DNA of 64,000 bases from UBA285 sp049970695 (GTDB lineage: Archaea; Thermoproteota; Thermoprotei_A; Sulfolobales; Desulfurococcaceae): positions 44,178 through 108,177 of the forward strand of contig JBMFML010000004.1 in NCBI GenBank assembly GCA_049970695.1, given 5' to 3'. Each line of letters opens with the position of its first letter. Within the stretch, counting starts at the first letter, position 1. Positions 42,312-51,252 of this stretch are shown here, one piece after another. Both the position numbers and the translations under genes were made by a program. Below the pieces are notes generated by a model that was not told the origin of the DNA, ran no database searches, and saw nothing but the letters and a program-made list of their open reading frames with translations.

Positions 42312-43211
42312 TTAGTGTGGTTTTGCGCTCCCTCTATAAGTTATTAAGTGCGAGCCGTCGCAAGATGGTGCTTTGAAGAACTCCATCCCAAGGCCCTCTC
42401 TGCAAGTTGCTACTGACAGGCCGTAGTAGCTCGAAACCTTGACGACGCGCCTCAAGAGGCTTTCTCTGAGGTTCTTGGACAAGTAGCGGTAGCCGTGGAA
42501 GTAAACTCCCTCTTCGAAGTAGAGCCTGCGGAGCTTCCGAGCCACGTCGCTGAAGTGCTCCTCGAGCCTCCTCATGCTGTCCCAGCGCGCTTTGTAAGTC
42601 GAAGTAACAATGTGCCGGGCACCGTGCTCCTTAACCACTCCAATAAGCTCTTCGAGTGCGGCGGGATCGTCGTTCAAGTACGGTATTATGGGGTCTATTC
42701 TGACCCCCACGGAAATCCCCGAGTTCGAAAGTTTTTTGAGCGCCTCTACTCTCCGAGATGGAGGAGGGGCGCCTGGCTCGAGTACGGCTGACAGCTTTTC
42801 GTCAAGTGTTGTGATAGTCATCATTACTGCAGAAGCCTGCTTCAGCAAGACGTCTACGTCTCTCACAACCAGATCCGACTTTGTTGTTATGAGAACTCTT
42901 ACTCTGTATTTAGACATCAACTCGAGTGCTCTTCGCGTGAGGCCCAGCCTTGCTTCGACTGGGGGATAGGGGTCGCTGCTCGTGCTCAATTCCACAATTG
43001 CTCCTTCTTCAATTCGCTCGAGGTCCCTCGCGAGGTTTTCGAGAAACTGCTTCTTCGGCGTGCTGTCTCTCAGGCCTATGTAAGATGTTGCATAGCAGTA
43101 TAGACACCTGTGGCTGCAGCCAGTGTATGGGTGGAGGCTGTACTTGAATGGACAAGTACACAGAGGCGACCTCCAGGGATCAAACTCCCGGATTACCCTC
43201 AGTTTCCCCAA
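42312..43211 (-). CDS. SPL-family radical SAM protein
   Basis: 299 residues. Radical SAM cluster Cys32-x3-Cys36-x2-Cys39 in 'YTGCSHRCLYCYATSY', of the COG1533 group related to spore photoproduct lyase. 'ELSTSSDPYPPVE' and 'TKSDLVVRDVDVL' follow, then 'GVRIDPIIPYLND'. Two Cys near the N-terminus (18, 20) and two near the C-terminus ('TCREGLG...APSCDG') could bind more metal. Such proteins are common in archaea and mostly uncharacterised. Confidence 0.85.
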   Translation of the reverse strand: MGKLRVIREFDPWRSPLCTCPFKYSLHPYTGCSHRCLYCYATSYIGLRDSTPKKQFLENLARDLERIEEGAIVELSTSSDPYPPVEARLGLTRRALELMSKYRVRVLITTKSDLVVRDVDVLLKQASAVMMTITTLDEKLSAVLEPGAPPPSRRVEALKKLSNSGISVGVRIDPIIPYLNDDPAALEELIGVVKEHGARHIVTSTYKARWDSMRRLEEHFSDVARKLRRLYFEEGVYFHGYRYLSKNLRESLLRRVVKVSSYYGLSVATCREGLGMEFFKAPSCDGSHLITYRGSAKPH

Positions 43212-43455
43212 TCGTTACACCATGGTTATAATTATAAATTGTTGTTTGTCCCCCGCCAGACCGCCCTCACTCATCTTCATTCTCCCAAACGGAGTCTCGT
43301 AGAGGTGTGGGGTGGCGGGGGTCATTAAATTGATTATCAGACGCCCTTTATTAGCTAGTGCGATAAACGCTGCAAGCAGGAACAGCGCTTTAGGTGTTCT
43401 AGCACTCTAGCACGCTTATTACTCCCCTTTAACCCATACTTACGCAAGGGACGAA

Positions 43456-44061
43456 ATGGTTTCGGGAATTACGCGAAAAGCCATGCTCGAAATAATAGAC
43501 TTCGTACTAAAGTCTATTGACATGATTAGTGAAAACGAAAAAGAAGAAATGCTAAACGAGCTCATTAGGGCAAAGAACTCCGGGAACAAGGTCTTCGTGG
43601 TGGGTGCCGGCAGGAGCGGGCTTGTTGCAAAAGCATTTGCCATGAGGCTCCTTCACTTGGGATTCAGCACGTATGTCGTAGGCGAAACCATACTACCGCC
43701 AATAGCAGCAAACGACGTGCTAATAGCAGTCTCAGGTTCTGGCAGAACAAGGACTGTGGTAGCGGTTGCTGAAGCGGCAAAGTCCATAGGAGCCAAGATA
43801 ATTGCGATAACGACATATCCTGACAGCCCACTGGGCAAGATAGCGGACGTTGTTGTCAGGATACCTGGAAGGACTAAGCTCGCGGCCGAAGAAGACTACT
43901 TTGTGAGACAAGTTATCGGCGTTCACGAACCTCTAGCCCCGCTGGGGACTCTCTTTGAAATAACAACACTCGTGTTCCTAGATGGGCTGATATCCGAGCT
44001 TATGCATAAGCTCGGAATATCCGAGGAGGAGCTTAAGGAGAGGCATGCAAACGTAGAATGA
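43456..44061 (+). CDS. phi: 6-phospho-3-hexuloisomerase (SIS domain)
   Basis: 201 residues. Interconverts 3-hexulose 6-phosphate and fructose 6-phosphate. One SIS domain: 'VFVVGAGRSGLVAKAFAMRLLHLGF' (about 46-70), 'DVLIAVSGSGRTRTVVAVAEAAKSIGA' (about 94-120), and the C-terminal 'APLGTLFEITTLVFLDGLISELM' typical of PHI. The ATG is about 26 bases after CTTTAAC (43427-43433), so leaderless. It overlaps the CitG-family gene by 4 bases (ATGA). With the synthase at 26969-27649 it gives ribulose 5-phosphate for nucleotides. Confidence 0.9.
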   Translation: MVSGITRKAMLEIIDFVLKSIDMISENEKEEMLNELIRAKNSGNKVFVVGAGRSGLVAKAFAMRLLHLGFSTYVVGETILPPIAANDVLIAVSGSGRTRTVVAVAEAAKSIGAKIIAITTYPDSPLGKIADVVVRIPGRTKLAAEEDYFVRQVIGVHEPLAPLGTLFEITTLVFLDGLISELMHKLGISEEELKERHANVE

Positions 44062-45044
44062 ACTCCGCGATTACCATGAAAGCGCAAAGAGCCCTCATGC
44101 GGCGCTTAGCCGAGGCATTATCGCTGGCAATACTACTCGAAGCGTCAGGCACTCCCAAACCGGGCAATGTGCATAGGGTCTTCGACAGGAAGGCGCTTCG
44201 CTACGAGGCTTTCTTAGCAACTGGTACACTAGCGCAGAAGTACTTTGAAAAAGGACTCAAGAGAGGCTATAGAGGAAGTCGTGGAAGAGCGCTCTTTGGT
44301 GACTTAGTTTACGGAGTAGTTAGAGAGGTCCGCGATTTCATTAGGTCTTCGAACACGTGTTTGGGCTCGTCGCTGCTGCTGTCTTTCATGAGCGTCTCGC
44401 TGGGCTCATGCTTACGCCGCGGCTTTAGCGACTTAGGAGAGCTCGGGGAGTGTTCCAAGAGCTTGCTCGAAGAGACCACGGTGTGGGACACTATATACTA
44501 CTACATGGCCATTAGAAAGGCTTCGCCCAGCTACTTGAAGCCCAGCGATTACACTGGTGACTTCGTTAACGTGTGGGATCCGCACTACAGGAAGAGGATT
44601 CTCGAAAAAGGCCACAGACTAGTCCAAGTCTTGAAATACAGCAGTTCTTTTGACATAGTTGCTCGCGAGCTTGTGTCTGGCTTCAGCTGGGGCATTAAAG
44701 CAGAGGGGTTTCTGCGTAGCCGCGTTAACGAGCACTTCAACTGGAATAGAGCAGTAGTCGAGACTTACCTCTACATACTAGCACACAACATTGATACTGT
44801 AGTGCGCCTCAAGCACGGATTAGCGGTTGCCGAGGAGGTTTCCAGGACGGCGAGCATGATCCTGGATGAAGTACTGGGGCTTAAAAGAAGCGCGTGGATG
44901 AAGCCCGTCTTCTCGTTTGACAAGGCGCTGCGCCGCAGAAACATAAATCCAGGTGCTGTGGCGGACCTGACTGCTGAGGCCATCGCGCTTTACATAGTTA
45001 GAAACATACTTAATGGTGATCCGCTGCTAGATCTGTCTCGTTAA
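44058..45044 (+). CDS. CitG/MdcB-family (triphosphoribosyl-dephospho-CoA synthase-like) protein
   Basis: 328 residues, all-helical, with the family motifs in order: 'EASGTPKPGNVHR' (28-40), 'SSNTCLGSSLLLSFMSVSLG' (about 96-115), 'RLKHGLAVAEEVSRTA' (about 253-268) and 'NPGAVADLTAEAIAL' (about 303-317). CitG joins ATP and dephospho-CoA to make the prosthetic group of citrate lyase; archaeal members occur without any lyase, so the real product is unknown. Coupled by ATGA overlap to 6-phospho-3-hexuloisomerase, which suggests a phosphoribosyl or pentose-linked role. A degenerate relative is at 6475-7365. Confidence 0.82.
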   Translation: MNSAITMKAQRALMRRLAEALSLAILLEASGTPKPGNVHRVFDRKALRYEAFLATGTLAQKYFEKGLKRGYRGSRGRALFGDLVYGVVREVRDFIRSSNTCLGSSLLLSFMSVSLGSCLRRGFSDLGELGECSKSLLEETTVWDTIYYYMAIRKASPSYLKPSDYTGDFVNVWDPHYRKRILEKGHRLVQVLKYSSSFDIVARELVSGFSWGIKAEGFLRSRVNEHFNWNRAVVETYLYILAHNIDTVVRLKHGLAVAEEVSRTASMILDEVLGLKRSAWMKPVFSFDKALRRRNINPGAVADLTAEAIALYIVRNILNGDPLLDLSR

Positions 45045-45105
45045 AATTATAATGGACTTGTAGCGTGAGTAAGATTCCAGGATTTACCTAGGTGGAGCGT
45101 CTGAC

Positions 45106-45633
45106 ATGAGTTCTACAAAAGACCTAGAAGACCTAGTAAGCAGGTGGCTATTAGAAGAAATGTTCGTAGTCACTAAACTAGATCCCTCAACTATGCCTGG
45201 CATACTGTGGGGGCTTGACGTGACAACGCCTAGTAGGCCCAGCGTGAGATTTGCTGTTATATCGCCGATTGACAGGCAAGACAGGGTTGTTCTAGCACTA
45301 GGAGTAGTCATTTCTCCCGAGCATAAGAGAGAGCTTGACAAACTAAAGCCCCTAGAAAAGATCAGGGCTGTGCATTCCATACTATCAAGAGTACTGCTTA
45401 TGTGTCCCGACTGCAAGATAGCCGTTCAGCCGAGCGTCCTAGACCCTCAGGCACTGGCAATAAACATGGAGTTATTTGCTGATGAAATAAAGAACGGAGG
45501 AAAGCCTCTTTTCACCAAGCGCGTTACCAGGCTTATCAATACATACTTTATTGTGGTTTCAAGCTTTAACGAGCTCTTTCCAGTAATTCCACAACAACCC
45601 GGAAAAGAGCCTGAATCCGGGAGCTTTATCTAG
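45106..45633 (+). CDS. DUF2299-family protein
   Basis: 175 residues. I take it as the archaeal DUF2299 family from its pattern: 'WGLDVTTPSRPSVRFAVISP', 'VVLALGVVISPEHKREL', 'LLMCPDCKIAVQPSVLDPQ' and 'RLINTYFIVVSSFNELFPVI'. Soluble alpha/beta fold, function unknown. SD GGTGGAG before the ATG, and a TTAAAATTATAAT region at 45042-45054 gives it its own promoter, 61 bases after the CitG-family stop. Confidence 0.65.
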   Translation: MSSTKDLEDLVSRWLLEEMFVVTKLDPSTMPGILWGLDVTTPSRPSVRFAVISPIDRQDRVVLALGVVISPEHKRELDKLKPLEKIRAVHSILSRVLLMCPDCKIAVQPSVLDPQALAINMELFADEIKNGGKPLFTKRVTRLINTYFIVVSSFNELFPVIPQQPGKEPESGSFI

Positions 45634-45770
45634 TTCCAGTTAAAGGACTCAGTGTAAATTATGGCCGTGCCCAAGCGGCTGCCCTTCAGGTTTGACTGCT
45701 CTAAGCTAATGTTATCGGCTTCTATGCGCAATAGTGATTATCCGCTGTACTCAATTGTGACTTGATTGAC

Positions 45771-45797
45771 TTGCCTCGAAGATTTGCGAGGAGGCAA
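45771..45797. repeat. Hairpin between DUF2299 and the winged-helix gene
   Basis: TTGCCTC (45771-45777) pairs with GAGGCAA (45791-45797). On the plus strand TTAAGAGCGTTTTT follows, so it could end the DUF2299 transcript, though it is 138 bases past the stop. Confidence 0.35.
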
Positions 45798-45838
45798 TTA
45801 AGAGCGTTTTTCAATGTCATCTCGGAGATAGGTTTCTT

Positions 45839-46270
45839 TCATGGAGCTTTGAGCTTGGACTTCATGCTTAGTCCTTCGAGAAGAAAGAGAGCAAATGCCA
45901 CTATGCTTAAAGCTAGCAGTAAAAGCTTATCTAAAGTCGCTGATTTGCCAGTTAAAATAACATATGCCTGGCCCAGGCTAAACCCCAGGAAGAACAAGGA
46001 GTAAATTGTAAGCCTAGGTATCAGCTTTCGTCCTAGCAATACATAGCCTTCTATTCGTATAGCTCTAGCAATCACGTAGCCTCCTTCTCTCCTCCTAACT
46101 ATTTCTAGGTCTTCCAGCTTCTTGAGGTGATAATAGACGGTGCTTACTGGCATGTTTAGTTCTCTGGCAATCTCTCTAACTCCTTTGGGATTCTTAGACT
46201 CAAGCAAGTAAACGTATATTTTGAGGGCTGTTTCGCCCAAGTCCTCGAGCTGCTTAGCCAAGTATACCAC
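45839..46270 (-). CDS. Winged-helix regulator with C-terminal membrane anchor
   Basis: 143 residues. Residues 1-70 form a winged helix of TrmB/ArsR look: 'LGETALKIYVYLLESKNPKGVREIARELNMPVSTVYYHLKKLEDLEIVRRREGGY', recognition helix in 'VSTVYYHLKKL'. Residues about 88-108 ('LTIYSLFFLGFSLGQAYVIL') and 115-132 ('LLLLALSIVAFALFLLEG') are membrane helices. So the DNA-binding part faces the cytoplasm, tied to the membrane. It is divergent (130 bases) from the secreted beta-propeller gene, a likely target. Confidence 0.8.
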   Translation of the reverse strand: MVYLAKQLEDLGETALKIYVYLLESKNPKGVREIARELNMPVSTVYYHLKKLEDLEIVRRREGGYVIARAIRIEGYVLLGRKLIPRLTIYSLFFLGFSLGQAYVILTGKSATLDKLLLLALSIVAFALFLLEGLSMKSKLKAP

Positions 46271-46400
46271 TAGTTATCGACTATGCAAGGTTAACTAAAA
46301 AGCTATAGAGCGTATTTCAGACGTTTCAATGCTTGAACAATGGTGTTCTAAGCGTTGAGTTATCTAGGTTTTCAGGCAAGGAATTAGGCAGGGTGGTGCT

Positions 46401-48539
46401 ATGAGGCGCGAGGCCTTCATAGCTCTGGCGATAATATCCCTGGTGGCTGGCGCATCTATACCCCTAATCGCAAATAGCTTCCTCGGCGGCACATACAAAC
46501 CCGCAGAAGAGGGCTTAACAGTAGTCGTGTATCAGCCTAGCAGTCCCTACGATAGGCGAGTAAGCATTTCACTGACCGGCTTGAAAGACTTGAGAATGTT
46601 CAGTAGCTATGAGGAGCTGGCCCGCTACTTAAACTCTGTAATGAGCCTTAATGCGCTAATTAGCCGTCTATATGGTTATTCACCGCAGGGCATGATAGTA
46701 GAATTATCCGCGACGCGTGAGAGCTTCGAGAAGGCTGCCCCCCTCGCGGTTTCTAAAACTAATGTTCAAGTTGAAGGCATTGACGAGCCGGACGTAGTGA
46801 AGACTAATGGTAGGCTAATAGCTGTCGCTTCAGACAATAAAGTATTCATCGTAGGCACCGCGGAAAAAGCGGTTTTAAGCGTGCTTATCTTCAGTGAACC
46901 TGTGAAAGGCCTCTTTCTCTACGAGAACAAGCTAGCAGTTATTACAGAGACTCAAGTACTATTGCCAGTAATTCCCAACACCGAGTGCAGGTGCCTTACA
47001 GTACCTCCGGGAACCCCCAGTACCAACATCTACCTGTATAACATCGAGAGAGCCGAAAACCCAATTCTACTAGATAGAGTTTCACTAACCGGTATGATGC
47101 TGGGCTCTAGACTTTCAGGAAACTACTTGTATGTAGTAGCTAGCATGCCCATTGAGGGGCCTGTAATACCTATGGTTAATGAAAGACCTGTCCCGCTGGA
47201 AACTCTAGTAGTGGTGGATCCTGCTCCAGACTCCTACACATTAGTAGTGGCACTTGATCTCAACGAATTAAGTTACGCAGCCTACACGTTCTTGACGGGT
47301 AGTAGCAGTTGGCTTTACATGTCACATGGCAACTTATACTTAGCCCGCGAAACTAGACTCAACATCCTAGACGCCTACCTACTGGTACTAAAGGCCCTTA
47401 CTAAGTACATGCCTAATGAAGTAGCGAGTGAAGTGAACGAGCTAGCATACGGTGGGCGGCTGGAAGAAGCAATTGAAAAAGCCGAGAACTACCTCTTAAG
47501 CCTAAGTGAAGAAGAGCGCAATAAAATACTCAACGAGGTTAATGTCGAAGTTAACAAGGACTTCAAGTACGATGAGACAACTTTCTACGTGTTTTCAGTT
47601 AATGGGCTTGCAATAAGTCCAAAAGGCTCCTTCAACGTACCAGGTCGCCTTCTTGACCAGTTTGCCATGGAAGAGCTAAACAAGAGGTACTTCATAGTGG
47701 CTACAACGGAAAGCAATTACTCAATATCAGTACTACTTTCACCCCAACTTAGACTACTTGCTGAGAAGGAGAAAACAGAGACACGTGAAATAATTATTCA
47801 AGAGTGCTCTGCCAGCGGCTGTACTTCGAGAAGCGCCCCTGTGGTTGCTAAGCGGCACTACGCGGGAAGCGTGCTTACAGTCGCACTTGCAGTAGGAGTG
47901 TCTGTCAGCGGTGAAAGCAGTAACAACGTGTTCATAATCGACTTAACGAACCTACAAGTGGTAGGTTCTTTGAGAGGTCTAGCCCGTGGAGAGAGGATAT
48001 ACTCGGCTAGACTAATAGGCAACGTCTTCTTCTTAGTCACCTTCAGACAAGTAGATCCACTATTTGCCATAGATGTCTCAAACCCCGAAGAGCCTCGTGT
48101 CCTAGGCTTTCTAAAAATACCTGGTTTCAGCGAGTACTTACACCCACTACCAAGGAGCAGGTTGCTGGGCATAGGCGTCGAGGGATCCGACCTGAAGATA
48201 TCACTTTTCGACGTCTCAGACCCAGCGAACATGCGTGAAGTCTCGAACGCTAAGATAAGCCCCGCGTGGTCTCCTGCACTTCATGATCACCGCGCTGTAA
48301 CAGTGTACCTCGAAAAAGAGCTGGTCATCATTCCCTTTAGCTACATTTATGCGCCTACTAGCGGTGCTTTAGTAATGAGCTACAAAAACGACACACTGAA
48401 AGTTAAAGCCGTGTTACAGCACGAAAACTGTTTAAGAACGGTCTACGTAGGCGAAGAGCTGTATACCATTTCACCAAGCCTCATAAAGATATTTAACATC
48501 AACACCTACGAAGAGCTGGGTCAAATAGTTCTCAAATAG
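46401..48539 (+). CDS. Secreted or membrane-anchored beta-propeller protein
   Basis: 712 residues. N-terminal signal or anchor helix 'AFIALAIISLVAGASIPLIANSFL' (about 5-28), then the family mark 'SKTNVQVEGIDEPDVVKTNGRLIAVASDNKVFIV' region (about 118-150) of the Beta_propel family, with repeated four-strand blades to the end ('FFLVTFRQVDPLFAIDVSNPEEPRVLGFL', 'LHDHRAVTVYLEKELVIIPFSY'). Two Cys pairs ('TECRCL', 'ECSASGC') could form disulfides outside the cell. Residues about 310-375 are a helical insert. SD GGTGG is 2 bases from the ATG. Function unknown; divergent from a membrane-tied regulator. Confidence 0.82.
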   Translation: MRREAFIALAIISLVAGASIPLIANSFLGGTYKPAEEGLTVVVYQPSSPYDRRVSISLTGLKDLRMFSSYEELARYLNSVMSLNALISRLYGYSPQGMIVELSATRESFEKAAPLAVSKTNVQVEGIDEPDVVKTNGRLIAVASDNKVFIVGTAEKAVLSVLIFSEPVKGLFLYENKLAVITETQVLLPVIPNTECRCLTVPPGTPSTNIYLYNIERAENPILLDRVSLTGMMLGSRLSGNYLYVVASMPIEGPVIPMVNERPVPLETLVVVDPAPDSYTLVVALDLNELSYAAYTFLTGSSSWLYMSHGNLYLARETRLNILDAYLLVLKALTKYMPNEVASEVNELAYGGRLEEAIEKAENYLLSLSEEERNKILNEVNVEVNKDFKYDETTFYVFSVNGLAISPKGSFNVPGRLLDQFAMEELNKRYFIVATTESNYSISVLLSPQLRLLAEKEKTETREIIIQECSASGCTSRSAPVVAKRHYAGSVLTVALAVGVSVSGESSNNVFIIDLTNLQVVGSLRGLARGERIYSARLIGNVFFLVTFRQVDPLFAIDVSNPEEPRVLGFLKIPGFSEYLHPLPRSRLLGIGVEGSDLKISLFDVSDPANMREVSNAKISPAWSPALHDHRAVTVYLEKELVIIPFSYIYAPTSGALVMSYKNDTLKVKAVLQHENCLRTVYVGEELYTISPSLIKIFNINTYEELGQIVLK

Positions 48540-48540
48540 C

Positions 48541-48561
48541 TTTTTAGTCGAGAATTTTTTT
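48541..48561 (+). terminator. T-run terminator of the beta-propeller gene
   Basis: TTTTT (48541-48545) and TTTTTTT (48555-48561) directly after the stop codon, a standard archaeal U-rich termination region. Confidence 0.65.
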
Positions 48562-48614
48562 CCGGCGCTTCTTCTTCGGAGATAAAACTGCGCCCTGTAG
48601 TTGCGATTAGCAAA

Positions 48615-48621
48615 ATTTAAG
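48615..48621 (+). promoter_or_regulatory. TATA-like box before tRNA-Ala
   Basis: ATTTAAG about 35 bases before the tRNA; transcript start near 48644 would leave a short 5' leader. Confidence 0.4.
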
Positions 48622-48652
48622 AATCCCTGTAATACTCAAGAAAACCGTGCAG

Positions 48653-48726
<74 letters not shown>

Positions 48727-48774
48727 CTAGTTCTTGTCTATAAAAACGCATATTCAGCTTCTTCATATGAAGCG

Positions 48775-49305
48775 TTACTCCAGGTTGTAACCGGCTTCGA
48801 GGGCTCTTAAGTTCGACTCGAGCCAGCTTTGTGGAACTAGCTTTGCTAAAGATGCTCTTACGTGCTCAAACCTGATGGCGTTAAGCTCCTTAATTAGCCT
48901 GCCTAGTATCACTATGTTTGCAACTCTGCGCGTACCAGCTACTTTTTCTGCTATTTCACTGAACCTCGCTGATATTACTCTGTAGCCTTTGAAATGGCTT
49001 GGGTCAACATACTCTTCGTCAACTATCACAATGGTTGACGGCTTGAACGTAGACTTGTACTTATCTAAGCTAAATGGATACATGAATACCGCTATGTCTG
49101 GCCTCTGGGCTTTAACGTAATCTATTTCATCTCTTGAAGTAGCTATGATGATGTTAGACTGGCTTTCCCCACCCCTGGTTTCTGCAGCGTAGCTCTCTGT
49201 TACAACCACGTGTAGACCGGCAATGTCTGCCGCGAAGCCTAACACTCTACCCATTAGCAGGACTCCCTGGCCGCCTCGCCCCACTATTAGTATCTCCCAC
49301 TTCAC
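48775..49305 (-). CDS. korC: 2-oxoacid:ferredoxin oxidoreductase gamma subunit (KOR type)
   Basis: 176 residues. Gamma subunit fold: 'ILIVGRGGQGVLLMGRVLG' at the N-terminus and 'TESYAAETRGGESQSNIIIA' are signatures of the KOR gamma domain. Last gene of the delta-alpha-beta-gamma operon; the ATG overlaps the beta stop by 4 bases. Works with the other three to convert 2-oxoglutarate and CoA to succinyl-CoA with ferredoxin as acceptor, or the reverse. Confidence 0.88.
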   Translation of the reverse strand: MKWEILIVGRGGQGVLLMGRVLGFAADIAGLHVVVTESYAAETRGGESQSNIIIATSRDEIDYVKAQRPDIAVFMYPFSLDKYKSTFKPSTIVIVDEEYVDPSHFKGYRVISARFSEIAEKVAGTRRVANIVILGRLIKELNAIRFEHVRASLAKLVPQSWLESNLRALEAGYNLE

Positions 49306-50138
49306 TTCGCAACACCCATTATTATGTCTAAGTAGGACGGGTTGTTTCTCTCCAGGAACTCCCCTATTACAATGCCTTTCTCCCAGTCTATGTCGGATTC
49401 CTCTATGCTTGGCTTGCTCTTGTATTTTACTCGCTTCTTCAACTCCATGTACATTTCAACAGGGTCTCTGAGCCCTATGTGCCTACCGTATACCTCGGGA
49501 CAAGTTGATATTACCTCGATAAATCTAAATCCCTTGAGTCCCAGTGCTTTATAGAAGAACTGCTCTATGTAGTGAGGTGTCGTGACCGATGCTCTTGCAA
49601 CGTAGTTCGCGTTTAGCGACGCCACGAGCTTAACTACGTTAAACGGGTATTCTGGATTTCCATGAGGGGTCGTTGTCGTCTTGACTCCTTTAGGAGTTGT
49701 TGGGGCCACCTGTCCACCAGTCATCGCGTATACGAAGTTTGTAAACATTACAACTACCATGTCTATGTTTCTCCTTGCTGCGTGAATTAAGTGGTTTCCA
49801 CCTATTCCAGCAATATCGCCATCTCCTCCAACGACTATGGCGAGTATTTCAGGGTTCGCTAACACAAGGCCTTCGGCAAATGGTATGGCGCGCCCATGCA
49901 ATACATGTGCTGCGTCGTAGTTTACGTAAAACACTGCTCTAGCCGAGCAGCCTATGCCGCCTACCCACGCAACTTTGTCTGGATTTACCGATCCCTCGCT
50001 TATTCTCCTATCAAGGGCTCTCAACATTGCTGCAAGTCCTATTCCAATGCCACAACCAGGACAGTAGAGTGTTGGTATTCTACTCAGCCTCAAGTGCTTG
50101 TCGAGGGGGTGGATATTCCGAAGGGCTTTTACAGCCAC
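49302..50138 (-). CDS. korB: 2-oxoacid:ferredoxin oxidoreductase beta subunit (KOR type)
   Basis: 278 residues. Thiamine diphosphate-binding subunit: 'PTLYCPGCGIGIGLAAMLRAL' (about 24-44), 'AWVGGIGCSARAVFYVNYDAAHVLHGRAIPFAEGLVLANPEI' and the metal motif 'VGGDGDIAGIGGNHLIHAARRNIDM' (GDGD, about 106-130), 'YAMTGGQVAPTT'. 'HVLHGRA..FA.G' is the 2-oxoglutarate/branched-chain form. GTG start overlapping the alpha gene by 10 bases. Confidence 0.92.
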   Translation of the reverse strand: MAVKALRNIHPLDKHLRLSRIPTLYCPGCGIGIGLAAMLRALDRRISEGSVNPDKVAWVGGIGCSARAVFYVNYDAAHVLHGRAIPFAEGLVLANPEILAIVVGGDGDIAGIGGNHLIHAARRNIDMVVVMFTNFVYAMTGGQVAPTTPKGVKTTTTPHGNPEYPFNVVKLVASLNANYVARASVTTPHYIEQFFYKALGLKGFRFIEVISTCPEVYGRHIGLRDPVEMYMELKKRVKYKSKPSIEESDIDWEKGIVIGEFLERNNPSYLDIIMGVAK

Positions 50139-51247
50139 TGTTCAACAACCTCTAAGACTTCACTTACTGTGGGGAGTTCTAGACTAAGTACCGAAGCCGG
50201 GTAGACTTCGCGATCTTTAAAAATCCTGTCAATATCCATGTAAATCTTTCCAATGTTATTCTCTACGACAATAATCTTCCTCGCCTTGGAAAGCGAGGGG
50301 AGTTTTTCTGAGTCTAGCGGCCACAGCGTCTTAAGCCTCAAGAAGCCTGCTTTTACTCCGCGTTTTCTGAGCTCGCGGGTAGCGACATAAGCTGTTCTAG
50401 CCGTTGAGCCGTAAGACACCAGCAATACACTAGAGTCCTCGAGGTAGTAGCCTTCGTACTCGAATATGTAGTCAATGTTCTTCATTATTTTCAGCACGAG
50501 TCTGCCTACGAGAGAGCGATACGCTTTATTTGTTGGCGCGTAGAACCCGTATTCATCGTGAACTAGCGACTCTACAATGGCTTTGAAGCCGCGTCCAAAT
50601 ATAGGCATTGGAGGTACTAGGTCGGCATCGGGCTTGTAAGGAAGTACGGTGTCTGTGGCCGCCGGCACTTTTCTGCTTATTACTTCGACTTCGCCCGGTT
50701 CGTAAATGTTCAAAGGCTCCCATGTGTGGGCCAGTACGGCATCGCTCAGTAATATAACAGGTGTTCTCAGCTTCTCAGACGTGTTAAACGCCTTTATCGT
50801 CAAGTCGTAGGCCTCTTGAACATTCCAGGGAGCGTAAACAGGAATTACGTAGTCGCCGTGGGCAAGCCACCTGGCTTGAAGCACGTCTGACTGCGAGGTT
50901 TTAGTAGGTACACCAGTACTAGGTCCAGCCCTCATGACGTTCACTACAACTACTGGGGTCTCCGTTATGACGGCTAGCCCCAAGGCCTCTGCCATTAGCG
51001 AGAAGCCAGGTCCTGATGTTGCCGTCATGGACTTAGCACCCGCCCAAGAAGCCCCAATAGCCGCATTTATTGAGGCTATTTCATCTTCGAATTGCATTAC
51101 AATGCCTCCATATCTGGGCAACTTCTCGGCTAAGTACTCCATTATTTCAGAACTAGGTGTTATTGGATAGCCTGCATAGAATTTCAGGCCAGCCGCAATA
51201 GCGCCTTCAGCTATTGCCATATTACCAGATGCAAAGGTCCTCTTCAT
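50129..51247 (-). CDS. korA: 2-oxoacid:ferredoxin oxidoreductase alpha subunit (KOR type)
   Basis: About 372 residues. 'ASGNMAIAEGAIAAGLKFYAGYPITPSSEIMEYLAEKLP' is the KOR alpha start, followed by 'MQFEDEIASINAAIGASWAGAKSMTATSGPGFSLMAEALG' and 'RAGPSTGVPTKTSQSDVLQARW'. Single alpha chain without fused gamma. The ATG at 51247 or GTG 51253 overlaps or abuts the ferredoxin subunit stop. An upstream extension to 51319 is open but runs back into the delta gene and is not part of the family. Confidence 0.92.
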   Translation of the reverse strand: MKRTFASGNMAIAEGAIAAGLKFYAGYPITPSSEIMEYLAEKLPRYGGIVMQFEDEIASINAAIGASWAGAKSMTATSGPGFSLMAEALGLAVITETPVVVVNVMRAGPSTGVPTKTSQSDVLQARWLAHGDYVIPVYAPWNVQEAYDLTIKAFNTSEKLRTPVILLSDAVLAHTWEPLNIYEPGEVEVISRKVPAATDTVLPYKPDADLVPPMPIFGRGFKAIVESLVHDEYGFYAPTNKAYRSLVGRLVLKIMKNIDYIFEYEGYYLEDSSVLLVSYGSTARTAYVATRELRKRGVKAGFLRLKTLWPLDSEKLPSLSKARKIIVVENNIGKIYMDIDRIFKDREVYPASVLSLELPTVSEVLEVVEQWL

Positions 51248-51252
51248 GTTCA

